DNA of 51,600 bases, taken from assembly GCF_900156255.1 (NCBI RefSeq), contig NZ_FTMK01000021.1:1-51600 (forward strand), read 5' to 3'. The DNA is from Paracoccus thiocyanatus (GTDB lineage: Bacteria; Pseudomonadota; Alphaproteobacteria; Rhodobacterales; Rhodobacteraceae). Each line of letters starts with the position of its first letter. The first letter of the stretch is position 1. Shown one piece after another: positions 10,365 through 19,142 of the stretch. Made by a program: the position numbers and the translations under genes. The notes below the pieces were generated by a model, which was not told the DNA's origin, did no database searches, and saw nothing but the letters and a program-made list of their open reading frames with translations.

Positions 10365-10931
10365 ATGGCAGAACGTGACAACCGCCGGGGCCGCCGCGAA
10401 GAGCGCGAGGAAACCCCGGAATTCGCCGACCGCCTGGTGGCGATCAACCGCGTGTCGAAAACCGTCAAGGGCGGCAAGCGCTTCGGCTTCGCCGCTCTGG
10501 TGGTCGTGGGCGACCAGCGTGGCCGCGTCGGCTTCGGCAAGGGCAAGGCCAAGGAAGTGCCCGAGGCGATCCGCAAGGCGACCGAACAAGCCAAGCGCGG
10601 GCTGATCCGCGTGCCGCTGCGCGACGGCCGCACCCTGCATCACGACATCGAGGGGCGCCACGGCGCCGGCAAGGTGATCATGCGCACCGCCGTTCCGGGG
10701 ACCGGCATCATCGCGGGCGGTCCGATGCGCGCCGTGTTCGAGATGCTTGGCGTCCAGGACGTGGTGGCCAAGTCGCAGGGTTCGCAAAACCCCTATAACA
10801 TGATCCGCGCCACCATCGACGGGCTGAAGCGCGAAGCTTCGCCCCGCAACGTCGCGCAGCGTCGCGGCAAGAAGGTGGCCGAGATCCTGCCGTCCAACGA
10901 CAAGCCGGCCGATGCCGCCGTCGAAGCGTAA
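10365..10931 (+). CDS. rpsE: 30S ribosomal protein S5
   Basis: S5 acts in decoding accuracy and mRNA unwinding at the entry site. The protein (188 residues) begins [20 protein letters not shown], a charged leader, then the S5 double-stranded-RNA-binding fold with [24 protein letters not shown] split over its signature, and [19 protein letters not shown] in the C-terminal domain. The C-terminal tail is slightly extended ([15 protein letters not shown]). rpmD follows 12 bases later. Confidence 0.98.
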   Translation: MAERDNRRGRREEREETPEFADRLVAINRVSKTVKGGKRFGFAALVVVGDQRGRVGFGKGKAKEVPEAIRKATEQAKRGLIRVPLRDGRTLHHDIEGRHGAGKVIMRTAVPGTGIIAGGPMRAVFEMLGVQDVVAKSQGSQNPYNMIRATIDGLKREASPRNVAQRRGKKVAEILPSNDKPADAAVEA

Positions 10932-10943
10932 GGAGACAGGCAT

Positions 10944-11132
10944 ATGGCTAAAACCATCGTCGTGAAGCAGATCGGCTCGCCGATCCGTCGTCCGGCCGTC
11001 CAGCGCGAGACGCTGAAGGGCCTGGGCCTAAACAAGATGAACCGCACCCGCGAGCTGGAAGATACCCCGGCCGTGCGCGGCATGGTCGCAAAGATCCCGC
11101 ATCTCGCGATCATCGTGGAAGAGCGCGGCTGA
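10944..11132 (+). CDS. rpmD: 50S ribosomal protein L30
   Basis: L30 is a small surface protein of the large subunit. The 62-residue protein [20 protein letters not shown] contains [19 protein letters not shown], the family core. TAAGGAGACAGGCAT sets the start. It is the last gene before a strong terminator, so this block of the spc operon ends here and does not continue directly into rplO. Confidence 0.97.
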   Translation: MAKTIVVKQIGSPIRRPAVQRETLKGLGLNKMNRTRELEDTPAVRGMVAKIPHLAIIVEERG

Positions 11133-11158
11133 TCCAGCCTCGCATCCTGTTCATTGAA

Positions 11159-11188
11159 ACGCCCCGGAGCCTATCCGGGGCGTTTTTT
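11159..11188 (+). terminator. Rho-independent terminator after rpmD
   Basis: ACGCCCCGGA (11159-11168) pairs perfectly with TCCGGGGCGT (11174-11183) around the loop GCCTA and runs into six T. This is one of the clearest terminators in the window and cuts the spc operon between rpmD and rplO. Confidence 0.92.
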
Positions 11189-11260
11189 GGTGGTGCGTTA
11201 ACCGTTTGCTAACGGCTTGCTCCTAGGCTGCTAGGACCGAACCCCAGGAAGGAGCCACAG

Positions 11261-12001
11261 TTGCCGCGCCCGATCCGCTGCCTTTTGCTGGTCTTCCTGT
11301 TGCTGGCCGGCCCCGCTTCGGCCAGTCCCTGGCCGCGGGCGGTCAAGGGGGTGTTCCTGGCCTTGTCGGTCGAACGCGATGCCGCCGGCCACAGCTATAC
11401 CGGGCTTTACGGCGAGGTGGGGCGCCGACCCCGGCTGACCATGGGCGTAGAACTGGGCCGCTCCAGCGCCGGGGAAACCAGCAGCCTGGTCTGGCTGCAA
11501 CGCGCGCTGGACCGGGGCAGGGGACCGGATCGCTGGGCCGCGGCGATCGGGCTGGGCGCGGTGGAACGTGACGGCCAGGCCATGCCGCTGGCGCAGGTCG
11601 CGCTGGGTTGGGGCCGCACCTTCGACAGCCTTCCGGTGCTGCGGCGCGCGCGGGGCGGGGGCTGGGTGTCGGCAGAGTTGCGCTATAAGGTGGTCGGTGC
11701 CCTGAAGGACGAGGAAGAGATGGCCGCGCTGGCCGCCCAAGGCGCCAGCTCGCTTCGGTATCTGACGCCAGAGGCGACTGCCAAGGCCGAGGTGACGGTG
11801 GGCTGGCACATGGCCGAGGCGCTGATGCTGGTCCACCAGCTTCGGCTGGAGGATCGCGAGGATACCGGATTTGCCAGCAAGATCGCGGTTTCGGCGGTGC
11901 GCGATCTGCTTGGCCCGCTCAAGCTGGAACTGGGGCTGATCGCGCCGCTTTCGGGGCCGGGCGAACGCGCGGCCAAACTGGGCTTGTGGGTGGAGTTCTA
12001 A
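11261..12001 (+). CDS. Secreted beta-rich protein of unknown function
   Basis: The 246-residue product has a clear Sec signal peptide (residues 1-21, basic start PRPIR, hydrophobic CLLLVFLLLAGPASA, cleavage expected after ASA). The mature part consists of alternating polar/hydrophobic segments (YTGLYGEVGRRPRLTMGVELG, KAEVTVGWHMAEALMLVHQ, LKLELGLIAPLSG) and ends in a strand with terminal Phe (LGLWVEF), which suggests an outer-membrane or periplasmic beta structure. I do not recognise a named family. The start is TTG, chosen because AAGGAG lies 7 bases upstream and the signal peptide begins there. It is inserted between rpmD and rplO, behind a terminator and ahead of a promoter-like site, so it is probably expressed separately from the ribosomal genes. 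Confidence 0.75.
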   Translation: MPRPIRCLLLVFLLLAGPASASPWPRAVKGVFLALSVERDAAGHSYTGLYGEVGRRPRLTMGVELGRSSAGETSSLVWLQRALDRGRGPDRWAAAIGLGAVERDGQAMPLAQVALGWGRTFDSLPVLRRARGGGWVSAELRYKVVGALKDEEEMAALAAQGASSLRYLTPEATAKAEVTVGWHMAEALMLVHQLRLEDREDTGFASKIAVSAVRDLLGPLKLELGLIAPLSGPGERAAKLGLWVEF

Positions 12002-12064
12002 GCCGCATCCCCCGGTGCCGCCGCGGATGCGCTTTGCCGGATGCGGGGGCAGGCCCGTGTCAGC

Positions 12065-12093
12065 TTGACCCGGCGCGGGACAGCCGATAGAAG
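12065..12093 (+). promoter_or_regulatory. Candidate promoter of rplO-secY-adk
   Basis: TTGACC at 12065-12070, 17-base spacer, TAGAAG at 12088-12093. The -35 and spacing equal those before rpsJ. It lies 97 bases upstream of rplO and behind the rpmD terminator, where the downstream block would need a new start. The CGCATCC and GGATGCG repeats at 12002-12045 can fold into a weak hairpin after the preceding gene. Confidence 0.5.
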
Positions 12094-12189
12094 CCGCCGG
12101 TGTCTTTCGTGACACCGACTCGAACAAGCAAGAAACGCCGCGTTCGCCCCCTTCGCTTCATGGGGCGCTTCCGGCCAAGGAGAAGCGAT

Positions 12190-12687
12190 ATGAAACTGCA
12201 TGAACTTCATGACAATCCCGGCGCCAACCGCAAGAAAAAGCGCGTCGCCCGCGGTCCCGGCTCGGGCAAGGGCAAGACCGCCGGCCGCGGCATCAAGGGC
12301 CAGACCTCGCGTTCGGGCGTGGCGCTGAACGGTTACGAAGGCGGCCAGATGCCGCTGTATCGCCGCCTGCCCAAGCGCGGCTTTTCCAAGCCGAATCGCC
12401 TGGAATTCGCCGTGGTGAACCTGGGCCAGCTGCAAGCCTTTGTCGATGCGGGCAAGCTGGACGCCAAAGCCGATGTCACCGAAGACGCGCTGGTCGCGTC
12501 GGGCGTCATCCGCCGCAAGCGCGACGGTGTGCGGGTGCTGGCCAAGGGCGATCTCAAGGCCGCGCTGAACCTGACCGTCGCCGGCGCCTCGCAGGCTGCC
12601 GTGGAGGCGATCGAAAAGGCCGGCGGCAAGATCACCGTGACCCGTCCGGTGAAAGAAGAAACCACCGAGACCTCTGCGGCCGAATAA
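12190..12687 (+). CDS. rplO: 50S ribosomal protein L15
   Basis: L15 is a late-assembling protein deep in the large subunit. The ATG at 12190 ([20 protein letters not shown]) gives 165 residues and follows AAGGAGAA; the frame is open upstream to 12100 but that part is not L15-like. The Gly/Lys-rich N-terminal block [18 protein letters not shown] and [17 protein letters not shown] are diagnostic. Family members are usually about 145-160 residues; the extra length is a short acidic tail ([12 protein letters not shown]). Confidence 0.97.
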   Translation: MKLHELHDNPGANRKKKRVARGPGSGKGKTAGRGIKGQTSRSGVALNGYEGGQMPLYRRLPKRGFSKPNRLEFAVVNLGQLQAFVDAGKLDAKADVTEDALVASGVIRRKRDGVRVLAKGDLKAALNLTVAGASQAAVEAIEKAGGKITVTRPVKEETTETSAAE

Positions 12688-12792
12688 GCTGTTGAAGGGC
12701 GCGCCCGCGCCCCATAAATAGCTTTCCAAGTTTTCCAGGCGCCGCGGGATCGGGGAACGATCCGGCGGCGCTGCCACGAAGGGGCACGAAGC

Positions 12793-14166
<1,374 letters not shown>

Positions 14167-14202
14167 AGGGTAGACCCGCACATAGGGTAGGAGAGGGACG
14201 AC

Positions 14203-14865
14203 ATGGCGATCAACATCATTCTGCTGGGCCCCCCCGGCGCAGGCAAAGGCACCCAGGCCCGGCGGCTGATCGAAGAGCGCGGGCTGGTGCAGCTTTCGAC
14301 CGGCGACATGCTGCGCGAGGCCCGCAGCTCGGGCACCGAGATGGGCAAGCGCGTGGCCGAGGTGATGGATCGGGGCGAGCTGGTGACGGATGAGATCGTC
14401 ATCGGCCTGATCCGGGAAAAGCTGGGGCAGGGCGGCAACGGCTTTATCTTTGACGGCTTCCCGCGCACGCTGGCGCAGGCCGACGCCCTTCAGGCGCTGA
14501 TGGCCGAGATGGGGCAGCGCGTCGATGCCGTGATCGAGATGCGGGTGGACGATGCGGCGCTGGTTGCACGCATCTCGGGCCGCTTTACCTGCGGCAATTG
14601 CGGCGAGGTCTATCACGACGCGACCAAGCCGACGGCGAAGCCGGGCGTCTGCGATGTCTGCGGCTCGACCGACCTGCGCCGCCGCGCCGACGACAATGCC
14701 GAAAGCCTCAAGACCCGGCTGATGGAATATTACAAGAAGACCTCGCCGCTGATCGGCTATTACTACGTCAAGGGCAACCTGACCCCGGTCGACGGCCTGG
14801 CCCAGATCGACGTGGTCGGGGCGCAGATCGGCAAGGTTCTGGACAAGATTCCCCGCTGGTCTTGA
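14203..14865 (+). CDS. adk: Adenylate kinase with metal-type lid
   Basis: Adenylate kinase interconverts ATP + AMP and 2 ADP in the cytoplasm. The 220-residue protein has the P-loop [12 protein letters not shown] (residues 7-18), the AMP-binding segment STGDMLREA and the conserved [13 protein letters not shown]. Its lid contains Cys130, Cys133, Cys150 and Cys153 in a C-x2-C-x16-C-x2-C pattern, so it should bind a structural metal. Such lids are common in Gram-positive bacteria but uncommon in Gram-negatives; the Paracoccus denitrificans enzyme is a known exception, which supports the genus assignment. It lies 36 bases after secY. An imperfect hairpin (about 14938-14970) precedes rpsM. Confidence 0.98.
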   Translation: MAINIILLGPPGAGKGTQARRLIEERGLVQLSTGDMLREARSSGTEMGKRVAEVMDRGELVTDEIVIGLIREKLGQGGNGFIFDGFPRTLAQADALQALMAEMGQRVDAVIEMRVDDAALVARISGRFTCGNCGEVYHDATKPTAKPGVCDVCGSTDLRRRADDNAESLKTRLMEYYKKTSPLIGYYYVKGNLTPVDGLAQIDVVGAQIGKVLDKIPRWS

Positions 14866-15022
14866 CCCCAGCCGGCGAATCCCGTAAGCCGCAGCATCTC
14901 GCAAGAGAATCGCCTGGATGGTCCGGGCGTCGCTTCAAGGCCCGAAGGCATGGCTTTCGGGTCTTTGGTTGTGAAAAAAGGTTCCGGGACTACGGAACCG
15001 CAACAAGGAAAAGGAAACACGC

Positions 15023-15391
15023 GTGGCTCGTATTGCTGGCGTCAACATTCCGACCGGGAAACGTGTCCCGATCGCCCTGACCTATATCCACGGCATCGGC
15101 ACGAAATTCGCCGATGAAATCGTGGCGGCCGTCGGCATCGAGCCGAGCCGTCGCGTCAACGAACTGTCGGATGCCGAAGTTCTGAAGATCCGCGAATACA
15201 TCGACGCCAACCACACCGTCGAAGGCGACCTGCGCCGCGAGACGCAGATGAACATCAAGCGCCTGATGGATCTGGGGTCCTATCGTGGCCTGCGCCACCG
15301 CCGCGGCCTTCCGGTTCGCGGTCAGCGTACCCATACCAATGCCCGCACCCGCAAGGGCCCGGCGAAGCCCATCGCCGGCAAGAAGAAATAA
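15023..15391 (+). CDS. rpsM: 30S ribosomal protein S13
   Basis: S13 lies in the 30S head and contacts P-site tRNA and the 50S subunit. The protein (122 residues) starts at a GTG codon: [20 protein letters not shown] follows it, and AAGGAAA lies 7 bases upstream, while no in-frame ATG gives a full protein. The C-terminal signature [20 protein letters not shown] is intact. A 157-base gap after adk suggests a separate promoter, but I see no convincing one. Confidence 0.97.
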   Translation: MARIAGVNIPTGKRVPIALTYIHGIGTKFADEIVAAVGIEPSRRVNELSDAEVLKIREYIDANHTVEGDLRRETQMNIKRLMDLGSYRGLRHRRGLPVRGQRTHTNARTRKGPAKPIAGKKK

Positions 15392-15403
15392 GGGGAAACG
15401 GAC

Positions 15404-15793
15404 ATGGCACGCGATAAAACCCGTATCAAGCGCAAGGAACGCAAGAACATCGCCACCGGCGTGGCGCATGTGAACTCGTCCTTCAACAACACCAAGATCC
15501 TGATCTCGGACGTGCAGGGCAATGCGATCTCGTGGTCGTCGGCCGGCACCATGGGCTTCAAGGGTTCGCGCAAATCGACCCCCTATGCCGCCCAGATGGC
15601 CGCCGAGGATGCTGGCAAGAAAGCCCAGGAACATGGCGTCCGCACACTGGAAGTCGAAGTGCAGGGCCCCGGCTCGGGCCGCGAATCGGCTTTGCGCGCG
15701 CTGGCGGCCGTCGGGTTCAACATCACGGCGATCCGGGATGTGACGCCGATCGCCCATAACGGCTGCCGCCCCCCGAAGCGCCGCCGGGTCTGA
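15404..15793 (+). CDS. rpsK: 30S ribosomal protein S11
   Basis: S11 lies on the 30S platform beside the Shine-Dalgarno helix. The 129-residue protein [20 protein letters not shown] has [20 protein letters not shown] and the C-terminal signature [34 protein letters not shown] precedes the ATG. It lies 12 bases after rpsM. A GC-rich hairpin in the 121-base gap separates it from rpoA. Confidence 0.98.
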   Translation: MARDKTRIKRKERKNIATGVAHVNSSFNNTKILISDVQGNAISWSSAGTMGFKGSRKSTPYAAQMAAEDAGKKAQEHGVRTLEVEVQGPGSGRESALRALAAVGFNITAIRDVTPIAHNGCRPPKRRRV

Positions 15794-15815
15794 TCGGTTA
15801 CGTTTTTGACGCGTT

Positions 15816-15847
15816 CCGCGCGGGGTTGTCCCGTGCGGGGCGCGCTT
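15816..15847 (+). terminator. Attenuator-like hairpin between rpsK and rpoA
   Basis: CCGCGCGGG (15816-15824) pairs with CCCGTGCGG (15830-15838) with one G-T pair and a 5-base loop, followed by GGCGCGCTTTT. The T run is displaced from the stem, so it is a weak terminator or a pause site. Confidence 0.4.
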
Positions 15848-15914
15848 TTCGCATTTCACCTCGGGCGTTTCCGACCATCGGTCATGGGTCGGCAACTGGT
15901 ATGGAGGCAAACGC

Positions 15915-16931
15915 ATGATCCATAAGAATTGGGCTGAACTGATCAAGCCGACCCAGCTTGAAATCAAGCCGGGCGCCGATTCGTCGCGCGTGGCCACCGT
16001 CGTGGCGGAACCGCTGGAGCGCGGTTTCGGCCTGACGCTGGGCAACGCGCTGCGCCGGGTTCTGATGTCGTCCCTGCAAGGCGCGGCGATCACCTCGGTC
16101 CAGATCGACAATGTGCTGCACGAATTCTCGTCCGTCCCCGGCGTGCGCGAGGACGTGACCGATATCGTCCTGAACCTCAAGGGCGTGACGCTGAAGATGG
16201 ATGTCGACGCCCCCAAGCGGCTGACGCTGTCGGCCAAGGGTCCGGGCGAGGTCAAGGCCGGCGACATTCAGGAAACCGCCGGCATCACCATCCTGAACCG
16301 CGACCACGCCATCTGCCATCTCGACGAGGGGGCGGAACTGCACATGGAACTGACCGTCGCCAACGGCAAGGGTTATGTCGCGGCGGACAAGAACCGTCCC
16401 GAGGACGCGCCCATCGGCCTGATCCCGATCGACGCCATCTTTTCGCCGGTCAAGCGCGTCAGCTACGAAGTCACGCCCACCCGCGAAGGGCAGGTGCTGG
16501 ACTATGACAAGCTGACCATGAAGGTCGAAACCGACGGTTCGCTGACCCCGGAAGACGCCGTGGCCTATGCCGCGCGCATCATCCAGGACCAGCTTTCGGT
16601 CTTCGTCAACTTCGACGAGCCGGAAACCGCCACCCGCTCGGATGCCGAGGACGGGCTGGAATTCGACCCGCGCCTGCTGAAGAAGGTGGACGAGCTGGAA
16701 CTGTCGGTGCGTTCGGCGAACTGCCTGAAAAACGACAACATCGTCTATATCGGCGACCTGATCCAGAAGACCGAGGCCGAGATGCTGCGCACGCCGAACT
16801 TCGGCCGCAAGTCCTTGAACGAGATCAAGGAAGTGCTGTCGGGCATGGGGCTGCACCTGGGCATGGACGTCGTGGACTGGCCGCCGGAAAACATCGAGGA
16901 CCTGGCCAAGCGTTTCGACGACCAGTTCTGA
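15915..16931 (+). CDS. rpoA: DNA-directed RNA polymerase alpha subunit
   Basis: Alpha nucleates assembly of RNA polymerase, and its C-terminal domain binds UP elements and activators. The 338-residue protein has the N-terminal dimerisation domain ([20 protein letters not shown], residues 34-53), a flexible linker around residues 232-250, and the alpha-CTD with [19 protein letters not shown] and [21 protein letters not shown], both involved in DNA and activator contacts. TGGAGGCAAACGC sets the ATG. It is encoded with rpsM, rpsK and rplQ in the alpha operon. Confidence 0.99.
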   Translation: MIHKNWAELIKPTQLEIKPGADSSRVATVVAEPLERGFGLTLGNALRRVLMSSLQGAAITSVQIDNVLHEFSSVPGVREDVTDIVLNLKGVTLKMDVDAPKRLTLSAKGPGEVKAGDIQETAGITILNRDHAICHLDEGAELHMELTVANGKGYVAADKNRPEDAPIGLIPIDAIFSPVKRVSYEVTPTREGQVLDYDKLTMKVETDGSLTPEDAVAYAARIIQDQLSVFVNFDEPETATRSDAEDGLEFDPRLLKKVDELELSVRSANCLKNDNIVYIGDLIQKTEAEMLRTPNFGRKSLNEIKEVLSGMGLHLGMDVVDWPPENIEDLAKRFDDQF

Positions 16932-16936
16932 GTTTC

Positions 16937-16954
16937 GGGGGCGGCGACGCCCCC
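16937..16954 (+). other. GNRA-loop hairpin between rpoA and rplQ
   Basis: GGGGGCG and CGCCCCC form a perfect 7-bp stem closed by GCGA, a GNRA tetraloop. It starts 6 bases after the rpoA stop and has no T tract, so it is more likely an mRNA 3'-end stabiliser than a terminator. Confidence 0.5.
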
Positions 16955-17040
16955 GCATGACCGGGCATATCCCGCCCCAAGGAGAGCGGCCCGCACGCAT
17001 GGGCCGCCGGACAAAGCAAAAGACGTAAAGGAGATACATC

Positions 17041-17463
17041 ATGCGTCACGCCCGCGGCTATCGCCGTCTGAACCGCACCCATGAACACCGCAAGGCGCTG
17101 TTCGCCAACATGGCCGGCTCGCTGATCGAGCATGAGCAGATCAAGACCACCCTGCCCAAGGCCAAGGAACTGCGCCCCATCGTCGAAAAGCTGATCACGC
17201 TGGCCAAGCGCGGCGACCTGCACGCCCGCCGCCAGGCGGCTTCGCAGTTGAAGCAGGACAGCCATGTCGCCAAACTGTTCGAGGTGCTTGGTGCCCGCTA
17301 CAAGGACCGGCAGGGCGGCTATGTCCGGATCCTGAAGGCCGGCTTCCGCTATGGCGACATGGCGCCGATGGCGATCATCGAATTCGTCGAACGCGACACC
17401 AGCGCCAAGGGCGCCGGCGACCGTGCCCGGCTGGAAGCCGAATCGGAAGCCGACGAATCGTAA
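17041..17463 (+). CDS. rplQ: 50S ribosomal protein L17
   Basis: L17 surrounds the tunnel exit. The 140-residue protein begins [20 protein letters not shown] and contains the conserved [22 protein letters not shown]. The N-terminal 115 residues are the L17 fold; an acidic tail ([12 protein letters not shown]) follows. AAAGGAGATACATC gives a strong start. It is the last ribosomal gene and is followed by a strong terminator. Confidence 0.98.
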   Translation: MRHARGYRRLNRTHEHRKALFANMAGSLIEHEQIKTTLPKAKELRPIVEKLITLAKRGDLHARRQAASQLKQDSHVAKLFEVLGARYKDRQGGYVRILKAGFRYGDMAPMAIIEFVERDTSAKGAGDRARLEAESEADES

Positions 17464-17500
17464 GAAGTTTAACCCTTTCTTAGGGTTAACTGATCGTATA

Positions 17501-17535
17501 AGCCCGCAACCGCCTTTGGGGTTGCGGGCTTTTTT
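17501..17535 (+). terminator. Rho-independent terminator of the alpha operon
   Basis: AGCCCGCAACC (17501-17511) pairs perfectly with GGTTGCGGGCT (17520-17530) and is followed by a run of T. A separate palindrome, TTAACCCT at 17469-17476 with AGGGTTAA at 17482-17489, sits just after the rplQ stop. The two hairpins in tandem end the ribosomal cluster. Confidence 0.92.
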
Positions 17536-17809
17536 GCAACAGTGCCGCGCCGTTCTTGTCCTGTTCGGCCTGCGCCATCTGGCCAGTTTTCGCGGTATGG
17601 TTGTAGCCGCACCCCGAAAACTCATGGAAATTGCAGGAAGGAGGCGTCCAGGGGCCAAAGACGGCCAAGCCGCAGAACTTGCGTCGCCGGCAGGTTTACC
17701 TTACGGCAGCTTGAAAAACGTCGCTCGCGGTCACGGTATTGCTTGAATAGACTGTGATCCATGCCATTTTTCCTGGTAACCCGTAGAAACGCAATCTGTC
17801 CAAAAAGCC
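17536..17809. other. Gene-free region upstream of the luxR-type gene, with a long inverted repeat
   Basis: No supported coding sequence. It holds AGTTTTCG at 17585-17592 inverted as CGAAAACT at 17615-17622; the repeat continues inward for three more pairs after one mismatch and leaves a 14-base loop. No T tract follows on either strand, so it does not look like a terminator. It could be an operator or part of a small RNA. I found no convincing -10/-35 pair for the downstream regulator, although the 100 bases before it are relatively AT-rich. Confidence 0.4.
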
Positions 17810-18421
17810 ATGTCATCTCGCGCGGAAATCAATGCAGCACTCGCCAGGTTGAAAAAGCTGGCCCCGGCAGGCTATTTCATCGGGCTGCATATCCGCTTTG
17901 CGGCGCCGCTGATGCAGTTCCAGACCTATAACAAGGAATGGGCGCAACGCTATTCGGAACGCGCCTATGCCTTGCGCGATCCCACCATCGCCTGGGGCTT
18001 CTCGACCACCGGCGCCTGCCGGTGGAGCGTTTTGCCTATACCCGACCCGTTTTCCATCCTTCAGGACGCGGCCGACCACGGCCTGCATTACGGGCTGGTC
18101 GTGGCGCACGGGCCGATCAAGTCGCGCACCATCGCGGCTTTCGCCCATGACAAGCGGGAATTCACGGATGACGAGATCGAGGTGATCTCGGCAACGCTAC
18201 GACGGCTTCACGAAATCACGGAGCCGCCGGAGAGCCTGACCAAGGCTCAGCAAGAGGCCCTTCGGTGCATCGCAGAGGGGGATCGCCATGCAGCGGCGGC
18301 TGCCAAACTTGGTATAACGGAAAGCGCATTCAAGGCACGTCTCATCTCGGCACGCGAACGACTTATGGCGCGCACGACGGCCGAGGCGCTGCAACGGGCC
18401 AAGGATTACCGCTTGCTGTAA
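17810..18421 (+). CDS. LuxR-family acyl-homoserine-lactone regulator
   Basis: Members bind an acyl-homoserine lactone and control transcription. The N-terminal half carries the autoinducer-domain residues in order: W44, Y48, D57 with P58, and W72, matching Trp57, Tyr61, Asp70 and Trp85 of TraR. The C-terminal half (from about residue 140) is a LuxR-type helix-turn-helix: LTKAQQEALRCIAEGDRHAAAAAKLGI, then TESAFKARLISARERLMART. The protein has 203 residues, shorter than most LuxR homologues (about 240), and the turn is unusually Ala-rich. The ATG at 17810 has no good ribosome-binding site. The luxI-type gene follows 67 bases downstream on the same strand, the normal pairing, so it is probably the cognate receptor. 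Confidence 0.85.
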   Translation: MSSRAEINAALARLKKLAPAGYFIGLHIRFAAPLMQFQTYNKEWAQRYSERAYALRDPTIAWGFSTTGACRWSVLPIPDPFSILQDAADHGLHYGLVVAHGPIKSRTIAAFAHDKREFTDDEIEVISATLRRLHEITEPPESLTKAQQEALRCIAEGDRHAAAAAKLGITESAFKARLISARERLMARTTAEALQRAKDYRLL

Positions 18422-18448
18422 CTGGACCGTCCGCCGCTGCGGTTCATG

Positions 18449-18480
18449 CCTGGGGGGCCACCACCACCACGAACCCCAGG
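18449..18480 (+). promoter_or_regulatory. Hairpin covering the luxI ribosome-binding site
   Basis: CCTGGGG at 18449-18455 is the exact complement of CCCCAGG at 18474-18480, and the latter overlaps the AGGAG Shine-Dalgarno of the luxI-type gene. GGTTC at 18441-18445 can alternatively pair with GAACC at 18471-18475. The loop is 18 bases and ACC-rich. The structure could limit translation of the signal synthase. Confidence 0.45.
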
Positions 18481-18488
18481 AGAAGACC

Positions 18489-19079
18489 ATGCAGACCACC
18501 ACACTTTCCTTTGCCAACCTTCATATTCATGGCGAACTGTTCGCGAACATCTTTCGCGCCCGCAAGCAAAGCTTCATCGTCCAGAAGCGCTGGGACCTGC
18601 CCCAGACCGACGACATGGAGTTCGATCAATACGACACGCCCATGAGCCGCTGGGTCGCCATCCACCAGACCGGCCGGGTGCTGGCCGGGGTCCGGCTGAC
18701 GCCGACCACCGCGCGCTGCGGCATGTATTCCTATATGATCCGCGACGCCCAGCTTGACCTGCTGGGCGGCTCGATCCCGCAGAACCTGCTGGACGAGCCG
18801 GCGCCGGTCGAGCCGGGCACCTGGGAAGCCAGCCGCCTGTTCGTCGACCACACCATCCCACAGCGCGAACGCCGCCGCGTGCATGTGAACCTGGTGGCCG
18901 AGATGACCAATTCGGCCCGCGAGCTGGGCGCATCGCGGCTGTTGTGCCTGGTCGCCTCGACCTGGCCGCGCTGGCTTAGCCCCTGCGGGCTGGACGCACA
19001 GGCCATGGGCCCGGTGGTCTGGATCGACGACGGCTATTTCCAATGCGTGTCGATCAACCTGGCCAGCAAGATGCACTGA
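18489..19079 (+). CDS. LuxI-family acyl-homoserine-lactone synthase
   Basis: The enzyme makes an acyl-homoserine lactone from S-adenosylmethionine and an acyl carrier protein or CoA donor. All invariant LuxI positions can be found: R25, F29, W35, D46, D49, R69, E113 and R116 (within RARKQSFIVQKRW, FDQYD, AGVRLTP and WEASRLF). The protein has 196 residues, within the family range. AGGAGAAG at 18479-18486 is the ribosome-binding site; it is partly buried in a hairpin. The acyl chain length cannot be told from sequence; long-chain signals are known in Paracoccus. It stands directly after its LuxR partner. Confidence 0.92.
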   Translation: MQTTTLSFANLHIHGELFANIFRARKQSFIVQKRWDLPQTDDMEFDQYDTPMSRWVAIHQTGRVLAGVRLTPTTARCGMYSYMIRDAQLDLLGGSIPQNLLDEPAPVEPGTWEASRLFVDHTIPQRERRRVHVNLVAEMTNSARELGASRLLCLVASTWPRWLSPCGLDAQAMGPVVWIDDGYFQCVSINLASKMH

Positions 19080-19113
19080 TGCCCCGCCAGGGGAGGGGGG
19101 CCTTTCACAGGTG

Positions 19114-19142
19114 ATGCGGGCGGCGTAACATGTCGCCCGCAT
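19114..19142 (+). promoter_or_regulatory. Inverted repeat overlapping the rarA start codon
   Basis: ATGCGGGCG at 19114-19122 is the perfect complement of CGCCCGCAT at 19134-19142, with an 11-base loop. The last two bases are the AT of the rarA ATG. No T tract follows. In RNA it would hide the start codon; in DNA it could be an operator. Confidence 0.45.

Noticed and set aside
18380..18488. A lux box upstream of the luxI-type gene
   Set aside because: No 18-20 base palindrome of lux-box type was visible; only the ribosome-binding-site hairpin stands out.
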